From positions 62,001 to 126,000 of the forward strand of contig JADKDM010000012.1 in the NCBI GenBank assembly GCA_016714565.1: 64,000 nucleotides of DNA, written 5' to 3'. The stretch comes from Candidatus Villigracilis propinquus (GTDB lineage: Bacteria > Chloroflexota > Anaerolineae > Anaerolineales > Villigracilaceae). Of this stretch, positions 9,281-17,689 are shown piece after piece. The notes under the pieces are model-generated. The model ran no database searches and was not told the DNA's origin. It was given only the letters and a program-made list of their open reading frames with translations. Positions within the stretch are counted from its first letter, which is position 1, and each line of letters begins with the position of its first letter. Position numbers and translations under genes: made by a program.

Positions 9281-12200
9281 ATGAAGCAGTCAGTCAACAA
9301 CGACTTAAATGCCTTTTCATCGGGAATATTGGGTGTCATCGGAGCTGCCCTTTTTTTAATTCCCGGCAAATTAAATATTCCATATGTGATCGAGTCGAGC
9401 CTGATTTTTGCCATGCTGGGAATATTGAGTTTTTCATCCGCATTGTCTTTGCTGATCGTTTCGATTTTGAGCACATCCCGCAGGCGAACGGTATTCGTCA
9501 AAATTTCGTCGGCGGCGCTGCTTTTTATTTTTTCAGGAGTGTACTGGCAGGCGGGAAATTACCTGGAAGGGATCGTTCTGGGGTATACCGGCTTGATGTT
9601 ATTGATTCTGCTCACCCCCCTTAATGCTTATTTACCGCAGATCAACATCCTGAACGTGACGGTTGTGCTGATTGGTTTTACGAATGGGATTATTCTGGCG
9701 GTTTCGAACACCCAATACGCACAATACGATCTGGTTAATTACAAAACGTTTCTGGTGATCGGATTTCTCGTGACCGCCCTGGCAGGTGCAATCGTAGCGG
9801 TTGTGCCTTCCATAAAATACGGCAGCATTCTTACCCGTCTGCAGATCATCCCCTGGCTGGGATGGTGTTTTATTTTCATACCGGTCGCACCGCTTGCAGG
9901 TCTGATCATTCCCTTTTTAGTGATCGCGGCGATCCTCATGAGCGGCATTATGCCGTGGGAATATTTAAAACTGTCGAAGGATGATGTGCTTGGGCGCAGA
10001 ACGCTCATGATCGCCGCCACGCTGGAGTTGGTGCTGCTGCTCTTTCTCGGCGCCGCGCTGCTGCTGCTGGATAATGCACTAAATGAAATTTTCATTTCGA
10101 TCAACACCATTCGAGATGTTTCTTTCCTGTTCTTTTCGTTGACAACCGTGATCGTATGTTATGAAGTTTTTAATATCCTTATTACGATCAACGGGCTTTT
10201 GCAGGAATTGAAAAGCACAGAGGATGTGATCGGCATTTCCCGGCGCTTCAATCTTGGGAATTGGGAGGAGCGAGTATCGCTTTACCTGAAGCCGTTCATC
10301 CTGACACAGGAACTGGTGCGCAATCGTCTCAATGCCCAGGCTGACCAGATCGACTCGCTTGCCCATCAACTTGGAAATGAAAAAAAACGCAACGCACAGT
10401 TAATTCTGCTGCTGGAGTTGAGTCAGCAGCTTGAAAACCAACTCGACCAGCCGGTTGCGGCACAGCTGGCTGTCAATACCCTGGAGCGTGCCGTGGACTG
10501 TTCGCTGGCATCCATTTATCTTCATGAACCGGATAAAAGAGAATTCATGCTGCTTGCCGCCGCGGGAAGCCAGACCAGCCTGATTCCTTCGGGGTACCGC
10601 CAAAGTGTGGCTGTCGGGTCAATTGGGCGGGCGGTCCGGCAGAGGAAGACGCAAATTATCAACGACATCCGTGAGGATGCGGAATACATCCGCTTTGAAA
10701 GTGAAACCAATCTCTCCGCCCTGATCATTCCGTTGATCTTCAACGGACACGCGAATGGCGTAATTGTTCTCAACAGCGAAAATGTGAGCGCATTCAGCAG
10801 CATAGACATCGGTCTTGCGGAAACAGTGGGTGCGGAATTGACCCGCGCCTGGGAGCGCTCGGGGTACCATCAGCGGCTGATGAATCTGATCCAGGCGGGC
10901 AGCCAGCTTTCGGCGATGGTGGAACCGGGGACGACGGCTCATGAAGTGGCCTCCATCAGCCGGGAGATTCTGCAAGCCAGGTTTACTTTTGTTCACATCC
11001 AATTGGGGCAGGAAAGAAACTTTACCCAAAGCGCGGCATCAGGCCATGCGCCGAACCTTCTGGCATCCCTTGAAAATTCCACCTCTTCAGAAATGCTTGT
11101 ACAAATGGCTTTTCAGGCAACACAGCCTTTCCGAATTCGGGATGTGCGCAAATACAACACCACCACCCATTTAACAATAGACAATGCCGGACTGCGAAGC
11201 ATGCTCACCATTCCCATCCGCTGGCACCGCATGAATATCGGCGTTATTTTTGCGTTTGGAAAACAGGACGGGGTCTTCTTTACAGAAAATGATGAAGCGC
11301 TTGCCGAGCTGCTCTCCATTCAGGCGGCTGGCGCATTCGAAAGTACCTGGCTGCAACAAGAACTACGTTCCTCGCTGCGAATTGCATCCCTGCTGTATCA
11401 GTTGAGCAACCAGATCATTCAAGCAGAGAATCTGGAAAGCGCCGCCGTAGGTATTGCCAAGACGACCCACAAACTTGCGAAAAGCATCACCACGGGTATT
11501 GTGCTCCTGAACACTGAAGGTGAAATAGAAGCGGAACTGGAAATCGATGAGACCGGGCAGCACAGCGGCACCCATCACCCGATGGAGCTCATCAAGGATG
11601 CTATGAACTCCGGGCAGCTTATTTATCTTTCACAGGGACATTCAGTAACCCGGACCTGCCTGCCCATTCAAACACCTTTTCGTAAATATGGTGCGGTGTG
11701 GATGGATGCCCACGAAGATCAGGGAAACAAACCCGCAACCAACCCAAATGACCTGCAAGCCCTTGTTAACCAGGCAGCCATTGCGCTGGAGCGTTCCCTC
11801 CTTTTGGTGGAGTCACGCCGCCAGGCCGTGGAGATCAAAGCTGCGTATGACACCCTGGAAGCCACTTACGACCAGACTCTTGCGTCTCTCATCTCCGCAT
11901 TGGATGCAAGGGATCAGGAAACCGAAGGTCACAGCCTGCGGGTGAGTTCCCTATCCATCAAATTGGGGGAGACCCTCGGCTTCACACATCTGCAACTAAA
12001 GGTATTGGAACGCGGATCGTTATTGCATGATATTGGCAAGATCGGCATTAGCGATACTATTCTTCACAAACCCGGCCCGTTGAATGAAGAAGAGTGGAAG
12101 ATCATGAAACTGCACCCGGATATTGGCGCAAGGATCGTGGAGGGAATCCCTTTCCTGCAGGATACCATCCCTCTTATCCGCCATCATCAGGAAAGATGGA

Positions 12201-12442
12201 ACGGGTCAGGGTACCCAAGCGGTCTGGCCGGAGAGGAGATTCCCATCCTTGCCCGCATGTTTTCCATTATCGATGCTTTCGACGCCCTGACGAGTAACCG
12301 TCCATATCGGGTAAAGATCTCCATCCAAGAGGCGCTTCAATACCTCAACGAGCAATCGGGTATTTTATTTGACCCAAGCATTGTTCCCATTTTTGAAAAA
12401 CTGGTTACCGATGACAATACTGGCTATAAATTTTGTGAATAA
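9281..12442 (+). CDS. Membrane sensor with GAF domains and HD-GYP phosphodiesterase
   Basis: Predicted cyclic-di-GMP phosphodiesterase. The 1053-residue protein has about ten hydrophobic helices in residues 1-305, then three regions with GAF-domain character (about 370-510, 530-690 and 700-850), and an HD-GYP domain (about 865-1040). HD-GYP metal and catalytic motifs are complete: HSLRVSSLS, LLHDIGKIGI, the second histidine cluster RHHQERWNGSGYPSG, and IDAFDALTSNRPYR. The GAFs may sense small ligands. A diguanylate cyclase gene starts three bases after its stop, so synthesis and breakdown of the messenger are probably co-expressed. Confidence 0.9.
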   Translation: MKQSVNNDLNAFSSGILGVIGAALFLIPGKLNIPYVIESSLIFAMLGILSFSSALSLLIVSILSTSRRRTVFVKISSAALLFIFSGVYWQAGNYLEGIVLGYTGLMLLILLTPLNAYLPQINILNVTVVLIGFTNGIILAVSNTQYAQYDLVNYKTFLVIGFLVTALAGAIVAVVPSIKYGSILTRLQIIPWLGWCFIFIPVAPLAGLIIPFLVIAAILMSGIMPWEYLKLSKDDVLGRRTLMIAATLELVLLLFLGAALLLLDNALNEIFISINTIRDVSFLFFSLTTVIVCYEVFNILITINGLLQELKSTEDVIGISRRFNLGNWEERVSLYLKPFILTQELVRNRLNAQADQIDSLAHQLGNEKKRNAQLILLLELSQQLENQLDQPVAAQLAVNTLERAVDCSLASIYLHEPDKREFMLLAAAGSQTSLIPSGYRQSVAVGSIGRAVRQRKTQIINDIREDAEYIRFESETNLSALIIPLIFNGHANGVIVLNSENVSAFSSIDIGLAETVGAELTRAWERSGYHQRLMNLIQAGSQLSAMVEPGTTAHEVASISREILQARFTFVHIQLGQERNFTQSAASGHAPNLLASLENSTSSEMLVQMAFQATQPFRIRDVRKYNTTTHLTIDNAGLRSMLTIPIRWHRMNIGVIFAFGKQDGVFFTENDEALAELLSIQAAGAFESTWLQQELRSSLRIASLLYQLSNQIIQAENLESAAVGIAKTTHKLAKSITTGIVLLNTEGEIEAELEIDETGQHSGTHHPMELIKDAMNSGQLIYLSQGHSVTRTCLPIQTPFRKYGAVWMDAHEDQGNKPATNPNDLQALVNQAAIALERSLLLVESRRQAVEIKAAYDTLEATYDQTLASLISALDARDQETEGHSLRVSSLSIKLGETLGFTHLQLKVLERGSLLHDIGKIGISDTILHKPGPLNEEEWKIMKLHPDIGARIVEGIPFLQDTIPLIRHHQERWNGSGYPSGLAGEEIPILARMFSIIDAFDALTSNRPYRVKISIQEALQYLNEQSGILFDPSIVPIFEKLVTDDNTGYKFCE

Positions 12443-12445
12443 TCC

Positions 12446-13984
12446 ATGAGCAAAGATATCGGTGATTTTGGATTCGACCCGCAGGACAATCTGGTATCGA
12501 TCCTGCCAGCCGTGATCGCCGGTATGTTTGGCTTGTCGATTACGGTCGTTTCCAGCATTTTGCTCTACCCGCCTGAGAGTGACCTGCATAAATACTGGTT
12601 AATCACCTTTGGGGTAATCGGCAATATTTATCTTGGCTTCTATTACCGCTTTTACATCCTATCTCCCAATAAATCAAAATACGCATGGCTCAATATCTTT
12701 ATCTCCAGCATTGCGCTAAGCACGCTCCCCTATTTGATCCCCAGGGAACTTAACCATCTTATCTACACACTTGTATTCATGGCGGCGCTCACATCCTCCG
12801 TCATTTCAAACCGTGGCCCGTCGTATGTTTTAATCGGTCTTATTTCCATTACTCATTTCTTTCAACACATCAAAAACTCCTCGCCGCTGAACGACTGGAT
12901 CACAGACGCCGGGCTTCTGATCGCCGCGCTCATTACTGCGGAAACCATTCAACAATTAAAAAAGATCTCAAAAAAACAGATGAACCGCCTCGAGATCGTA
13001 AACGAAATCAGCAAACAGATCGTATCTACACTGGACACAAAACAACTTTTAGCCCTGTTAGATGCAGAACTGCAAAACGTGCTCGAAGCAGACACCTACT
13101 ACATCGGCCTGCAAAAAGACGAAGATCTTCACATGGAATTATTCTACGACGACAAGGAATACTTCAACGGAGTCAACTTCAAGCTGGAGGGAACCCTTTC
13201 CAATTGGGTCATCCAAAATCAAAAAGTTTTATTCCTCGCAGACTTGCGCGCGCCCATACAACTCGAAGATGTGAACTACGCGCTTATCGGCAAACCGAAA
13301 GCGTCCATGTCCTGGATGGGCGTCCCTATGAAGGGCACACACGTGAACGGAATCATGGTCATTGCATCGTATCGCCCCAATGCCTTCAACCGCAGCGACT
13401 TTGAACTGCTCTCCAATATTGCCCAACGTGCCGCACTCGCATTGGACAATACCCATCATCACGCCCTTGTGGAGGAACAAGCAAGGCTAGACAGCCTCAC
13501 GCGCGTGTACAATCACGGATATTTCATCCAAAAATTAAGTGAACAAGCCAAAGCCTGTCAACTGGAAAACCATCATCTTAGCCTGATCATGCTGGATATC
13601 GACTACTTCAAACATTTCAACGACACCTTTGGCCACACCATTGGAGATGAGATCCTCATCAGTCTATGCAGTGCCATCCAGCAGCATATCAAAAAAACCG
13701 ACGCCGTCGGGCGCTGGGGCGGAGAGGAATTTGCGATCGCGCTTCCCAATTCCAGCCTTCAACAGACGATCCACATTGCCGAACGCATTCGCGAAACCCT
13801 CGCGACAATAAAGATCGACAACAGCAACTACGAGGAAATCCCCGTCCCAACCGTAAGCATGGGCATTGCTGTTTTCCCCGACGAAGCAAGCGAAATCATA
13901 AAATTGATCGACCTCGCCGACAAACGCTTATACATAGCAAAAGAACGCGGACGCGATCAGATCGAGACCGCATCCGCGTTCTAG
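12446..13984 (+). CDS. Diguanylate cyclase with N-terminal membrane region and GAF domain
   Basis: Makes cyclic-di-GMP from two GTP. The 512-residue protein has about six short membrane helices (about 20-165), a GAF domain (about 180-330) and a GGDEF domain (about 345-505). The active-site loop reads RWGGEEF, an accepted GGEEF variant, and the metal-binding strand is MLDIDYFKHFNDTFGH. The inhibitory I-site, normally RxxD five residues before the loop, is KKTD here, so feedback inhibition may be weak. It directly follows the HD-GYP gene and probably shares its transcript. Confidence 0.92.
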   Translation: MSKDIGDFGFDPQDNLVSILPAVIAGMFGLSITVVSSILLYPPESDLHKYWLITFGVIGNIYLGFYYRFYILSPNKSKYAWLNIFISSIALSTLPYLIPRELNHLIYTLVFMAALTSSVISNRGPSYVLIGLISITHFFQHIKNSSPLNDWITDAGLLIAALITAETIQQLKKISKKQMNRLEIVNEISKQIVSTLDTKQLLALLDAELQNVLEADTYYIGLQKDEDLHMELFYDDKEYFNGVNFKLEGTLSNWVIQNQKVLFLADLRAPIQLEDVNYALIGKPKASMSWMGVPMKGTHVNGIMVIASYRPNAFNRSDFELLSNIAQRAALALDNTHHHALVEEQARLDSLTRVYNHGYFIQKLSEQAKACQLENHHLSLIMLDIDYFKHFNDTFGHTIGDEILISLCSAIQQHIKKTDAVGRWGGEEFAIALPNSSLQQTIHIAERIRETLATIKIDNSNYEEIPVPTVSMGIAVFPDEASEIIKLIDLADKRLYIAKERGRDQIETASAF

Positions 13985-14004
13985 TTTTTTCCATTTCTTG
14001 AAAT

Positions 14005-15039
14005 CTACTTCAGCACTTCAGAGAAACCCCTAATCGCCTTCTCCACACCTGCATCGTCCACCCAAAAATGCGTCACCAAACGGAAGCGGCGCGGGCCAGC
14101 CCAATCCACCAGCACATCGTACTTCTTCATTTCTTCGATGATCTGATTCTCGGTCAGCGTGATGCGATCCGCGAGATCGAAATAGATCATGTTGGATGCA
14201 GGACTCGCCTCCAACTTTAATCCCTGAACCTGCTTCAACCCCTCAAACAGACTCTTCGCCCGGGCATGATCCTGCCCAAGCCGCCCCGTCATTTTCTCCA
14301 ACGAGATCAGCCCCGCCGCTGCCAACACCCCCGCCTGACGCATCCCCCCGCCCAGCATCTTGCGCAGGTGACGCGCGCGATTAATGAACTTCTTCGTCCC
14401 CACCAGCATCGACCCAACTGGCGCAACCAATCCCTTACTCAAGCAGAACATGATCGAATCCGCAGGCGCGGTCAAATCCTTCACATCCACATTCAAAGCC
14501 GCAGCCGCATTGAAAATTCTTGCACCATCAATATGGAAGAGCAGATTATTTTCTTTGGCGAGCTTACCCACTTGCGCCGTGTATTCCGCAGTCAATGGGA
14601 TTCCGCCGCACACGTTCTGCGTGTTCTCGATGCAAATGAGTCGTGTAATGGTGTGATGCACATCCTCGGTCTGGATCGAAGCGCGGATGTCCTCCAAAGC
14701 CAGAGTCCCGTCCGCTTGATTTTTGACCGGGTGCGGATGAATCCCCCCCAGCGCAGCCATCCCTCCCGCCTCATTCAAATAAATGTGAGACTTATCCCCA
14801 ACGATCGCCTCATCCCCACGCTGGCAGTGGACGAGAAGCGCCAGTAAATTGCCCATCGTCCCCGAAGGGACAAAAAGCGAATCCTCCTTGCCAAGCATGG
14901 AAGCCGCCTTTGCCTGCAAGGCATTGACGGTGGGATCATCCATATAAACATCATCCCCCACCTCCGCCTCAGCCATCGCCTCGCGCATTTCAGGGGTTGG
15001 TTTTGTAACGGTGTCGGAACGTAGGTCTGTGTAGGTCAT
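14005..15039 (-). CDS. ltaE: Low-specificity L-threonine aldolase
   Basis: PLP enzyme that splits L-threonine or L-allo-threonine into glycine and acetaldehyde. The 344-residue protein begins with the family hallmark DLRSDTVTKPTPEMREAM. It carries the PLP Schiff-base lysine in FCLSKGLVAPVG and the conserved HIDGARIFNAA stretch, whose Asp contacts the pyridine nitrogen. The fold-type I length is usual. It stands alone on the minus strand, convergent with the GGDEF gene. Downstream of its start lies simple purine-rich sequence that flanks the next gene. Confidence 0.95.
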   Translation of the reverse strand: MTYTDLRSDTVTKPTPEMREAMAEAEVGDDVYMDDPTVNALQAKAASMLGKEDSLFVPSGTMGNLLALLVHCQRGDEAIVGDKSHIYLNEAGGMAALGGIHPHPVKNQADGTLALEDIRASIQTEDVHHTITRLICIENTQNVCGGIPLTAEYTAQVGKLAKENNLLFHIDGARIFNAAAALNVDVKDLTAPADSIMFCLSKGLVAPVGSMLVGTKKFINRARHLRKMLGGGMRQAGVLAAAGLISLEKMTGRLGQDHARAKSLFEGLKQVQGLKLEASPASNMIYFDLADRITLTENQIIEEMKKYDVLVDWAGPRRFRLVTHFWVDDAGVEKAIRGFSEVLK

Positions 15040-15061
15040 AGGGTCTCCAAAAGTGAAAAGA

Positions 15062-15078
15062 AGTAAAAAGTAAAAAGT
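15062..15078 (+). repeat. Left arm of a 17-bp exact inverted repeat around the four-helix-bundle gene
   Basis: AGTAAAAAGTGAGAAGT here is matched exactly, in inverse orientation, at 15552-15568. The arms sit 13 bases after the stop and 16 bases before the start of the small gene between them. The same GTGAGAA unit occurs four times in tandem at 28913-28940. Confidence 0.7.
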
Positions 15079-15091
15079 GAGAAGTTTAAAG

Positions 15092-15535
15092 CTACTCTAT
15101 GTGGTCGACAAAATATTCAGCAGGTAATTCATGGACAGCCAAATTCGCACCAGGCTCATTCAGGCCGATCTTCTTTGTTTTCAACCACGTTATATAGCCA
15201 TTCAATAATCGACGAATCTCTTCACTTTGTGCGCGTAATTCATCATAAAGTTCTTTTTTACAAAATCCCAAATCTTTTGAAACCAATAAATGGTTTAATG
15301 TTTCATCCAAAGAACCGCGCGCCATATAGCAAAACCTGACATTATCCATGTAATAAAAGCGTCCTGCGCCTTCCGCAATATTTGCTCCTACGCTTTTTGA
15401 CGATCTTCGCATTTGATCCGCTAAACCAAACTTCTCTTCCTTCGGCAATAGCGGAAGCAACTTTTGATGAATATCCAACATCAACCGATGTGACAATTGC
15501 CACACTTTCAATGTCTCAAAACTCTGCTCCGCCAT
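15092..15535 (-). CDS. Four-helix bundle protein, 23S rRNA intervening-sequence (S23) family
   Basis: About 147 residues with the family core: FETLKVWQLSHRLMLDI, then GLADQMRRSSKSVGANIAEG and the tail helices ending SEEIRRLLNGYITWLK. These proteins form pentameric four-helix bundles; some are encoded inside 23S rRNA intervening sequences and their function is unknown. The ATG at 15535 is preferred over a GTG six codons upstream because GGAGG lies four bases before it. The gene is tightly bracketed by 17-bp inverted repeats and lies between housekeeping genes, suggesting insertion as a unit. Confidence 0.88.
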   Translation of the reverse strand: MAEQSFETLKVWQLSHRLMLDIHQKLLPLLPKEEKFGLADQMRRSSKSVGANIAEGAGRFYYMDNVRFCYMARGSLDETLNHLLVSKDLGFCKKELYDELRAQSEEIRRLLNGYITWLKTKKIGLNEPGANLAVHELPAEYFVDHIE

Positions 15536-15551
15536 CTGCCCTCCACTGTTC

Positions 15552-15568
15552 ACTTCTCACTTTTTACT
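15552..15568 (-). repeat. Right arm of the 17-bp exact inverted repeat
   Basis: Reverse complement of 15062-15078. The surrounding 15543-15605 is pyrimidine-rich simple sequence made of CACTTCTCAC and ACTCATTCCTT units. Confidence 0.7.
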
Positions 15569-15610
15569 CATTCCTTCTTACTTCTCACTCATTCCTTATT
15601 ACTCCCCGCC

Positions 15611-16540
15611 CTACTCCAACCTTCTCACATCTTCCAAGACCCGCTTCAACTCATCGGGCAAATCAGCTTCGAAAGTGCGTGGTTCTTTTTCATTAGGGAG
15701 GATGATCTTCAAGCGAAACGCGTGCAAAAAGTGACGGTCGATATCCACCGTGAATTTTCTTTTTCCATACACAGAGTCACCCACGATCGGGCAGCCGAGG
15801 AATTCACAATGCAAACGGATCTGATGCGTGCGTCCCGTGTGCGGATGGAATTCCAACAGCGTATGTTCCTTGAATGTCTCAAGCGTTATATATTCGCTGA
15901 CAGCCTCGCGGCCTTTGCCCGGCGTCATGATGGCCATCTTCTTGCGGTGACTCGGGTCACGCCCGATGGATGCTTCCACGCGGCCAACGGGTGTGGGCGG
16001 CTTGCCATCCACGAGCGCAAGGTAGGTCTTCTCCACTTTTCGCAAGCGGAATTGTTCCTGCAGCCAGTTATGCGAGCGTTCATTCTTCGCAAGCACGATC
16101 AAGCCCGAGGTTTCCTTATCAAGCCGATGTACAAGACCGGGACGTTCCTCCCCGCCGATGCCTTCCATATCAGGGTCGTACCCCAACACGGCATTGACCA
16201 GCGTGCCGGAAGCATGTCCTGCGGCCGGATGAACCACCATGCCCGCAGGTTTATTGACCACGATCAGATCATCGTTTTCATAAATAATATCCAGCGGAAT
16301 ATTCTCACCCGTCAACCCGCTTGGCACAGGTGGCGGGACTCGTACTTCCACTTCATAGCCTTTATCCAGAGCCTGACCAGATTTTTTTGCAGGCACTCCA
16401 TTAATGGAAACAAAGCCGCCCTCGATCAATCCTTGCAAACGCGCCCGCGAAAACTCGGGCAGGCAGGTCACAAGGAATTTATCGAGGCGCCCGGTCTTTT
16501 TGTCGCCCTCATACTTGAATTTCTCTATTCGGTCACTCAT
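15611..16540 (-). CDS. rluD: RluD-type ribosomal large subunit pseudouridine synthase
   Basis: Converts specific uridines in 23S rRNA helix 69 to pseudouridine. The 309-residue protein has an N-terminal S4 RNA-binding domain (about 17-75, KFLVTCLPEFSRARLQGLIE) and the catalytic domain with GLVHRLDKETSGLIVLAK, where the Asp of HRLD is the nucleophile. Later motifs HTGRTHQIRLH and GCPIVGDSVYG are also present. Its start overlaps the end of the upstream lspA by four bases, the common lspA-rluD arrangement of bacteria, so these are probably co-translated. Confidence 0.95.
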   Translation of the reverse strand: MSDRIEKFKYEGDKKTGRLDKFLVTCLPEFSRARLQGLIEGGFVSINGVPAKKSGQALDKGYEVEVRVPPPVPSGLTGENIPLDIIYENDDLIVVNKPAGMVVHPAAGHASGTLVNAVLGYDPDMEGIGGEERPGLVHRLDKETSGLIVLAKNERSHNWLQEQFRLRKVEKTYLALVDGKPPTPVGRVEASIGRDPSHRKKMAIMTPGKGREAVSEYITLETFKEHTLLEFHPHTGRTHQIRLHCEFLGCPIVGDSVYGKRKFTVDIDRHFLHAFRLKIILPNEKEPRTFEADLPDELKRVLEDVRRLE

Positions 16541-17082
16541 AATGTCTCCCCTTCAGTTGGTGTTGTCATATTTGGTTTTCTTCTTTCATGGATCCACAAG
16601 ACTAACAATAACATTGCCACGCTGACGTTAATGCTCGCATCAGCCACATTAAAAATATAAAACGTCCCCACAGAAACAAAATCTGTCACACTGCCAATGG
16701 TCAGGCGGTCTATCAAATTTCCGATCGCCCCGCCAATATAAAGACCCGCAGCGGCCAGCATCCAGCCATCTGCGAAATCCACGGTCAACACATAATAAAT
16801 AGCGGCGATAATTACCAGCACAGTCAGAATACTCAGAACAACTTTGCCATCCTGAAACATCCCAAAGGATGCACCTTTGTTTTGAATATAGGTAATTCGG
16901 GCATAAGGGGAAAGCCAGCTCAATGACTCAGGCAGCCATGAGGTATTAAGAGAAAGATTTGTTCGTACCAGCCACTTTGTCCATTGATCCAGACCAACGA
17001 TCACAGCAATAACGATCAGCAAAATGGAATACTGTTTACGAGGCGGCTTTTCATCCACCACAGGTATCAAGTTCTCATCCAT
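16537..17082 (-). CDS. lspA: Lipoprotein signal peptidase II, second of two tandem copies
   Basis: Aspartic membrane peptidase that removes the signal peptide of diacylglyceryl-prolipoproteins. The 181-residue protein has four membrane helices, the DQWTKWLVR motif, IGNLIDRL with the first catalytic Asp, and FNVADASI with the second. Both active-site residues are intact. It lies nine bases downstream of another lspA with about half of the positions alike. It differs in having a longer N-terminus (MDENLIPVVDEKPPRKQ) and a short C-terminal tail. It is followed by rluD with a four-base overlap. Confidence 0.94.
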   Translation of the reverse strand: MDENLIPVVDEKPPRKQYSILLIVIAVIVGLDQWTKWLVRTNLSLNTSWLPESLSWLSPYARITYIQNKGASFGMFQDGKVVLSILTVLVIIAAIYYVLTVDFADGWMLAAAGLYIGGAIGNLIDRLTIGSVTDFVSVGTFYIFNVADASINVSVAMLLLVLWIHERRKPNMTTPTEGETL

Positions 17083-17091
17083 GTTTGCAGA

Positions 17092-17667
17092 CTAACTTTC
17101 TTCTGCGGTATTGATCGAAGTCTCAACCTGAGCGGAAATTTCAGCCGCACCAGAATTATTGTCTTCCTTGGCCTTCGCGAGCCGCTCCTGTCTTTCCTTG
17201 AGCCATACGCCCAGCAAAAGAACAGCCACGCCAATCGAAATGGATGCATCGGCGATATTGAAAACAGGGAACACTCCAACGGAAATAAAATCCGTTACCT
17301 TGCCGCGCATCAAACGGTCGATCAAATTTCCGCTCGCCCCTGCAAGCTGCAAGCCCATCGCCACTTTCAAGGCCCAGTCGTCGTTTTCCACTTGCGGGAA
17401 GTAATAAATGATGGCGCCGATCACAATAAAAGCCAGGATCGTAAAAACCAAATTCCCATTCTGGAACATTCCGAACGCTGCACCACTGTTATGCCAATGC
17501 ACGATCCGCGCATACGGGCTGAGCCACGCCAAAGTATCAGGCAGCCACATCCCGCTAAATTCGATATTCTCACGCACCAGCCACTTCGTCCATTGATCGA
17601 GCGCAACCACCACGCCAGCCACGCCGAACAAGACCAAATAATCCTTAACCTTCGAATTCAACTTCAC
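17092..17667 (-). CDS. lspA: Lipoprotein signal peptidase II, first of two tandem copies
   Basis: The 191-residue paralogue of the adjacent gene. It has the same four-helix plan, DQWTKWLVREN, ASGNLIDRLMRG and FNIADASIS, with both catalytic Asp residues present. Its distinguishing part is an acidic and serine-rich C-terminal extension of about 30 residues (KEDNNSGAAEISAQVETS). Most genomes carry a single lspA. Both copies look active, so the pair may differ in substrate preference or be a recent duplication kept for dosage. The order alr, lspA, lspA, rluD is on one strand with short gaps. Confidence 0.94.
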   Translation of the reverse strand: MKLNSKVKDYLVLFGVAGVVVALDQWTKWLVRENIEFSGMWLPDTLAWLSPYARIVHWHNSGAAFGMFQNGNLVFTILAFIVIGAIIYYFPQVENDDWALKVAMGLQLAGASGNLIDRLMRGKVTDFISVGVFPVFNIADASISIGVAVLLLGVWLKERQERLAKAKEDNNSGAAEISAQVETSINTAEES

Positions 17668-17689
17668 ACCTCATCTTCAAATTGTCGAA

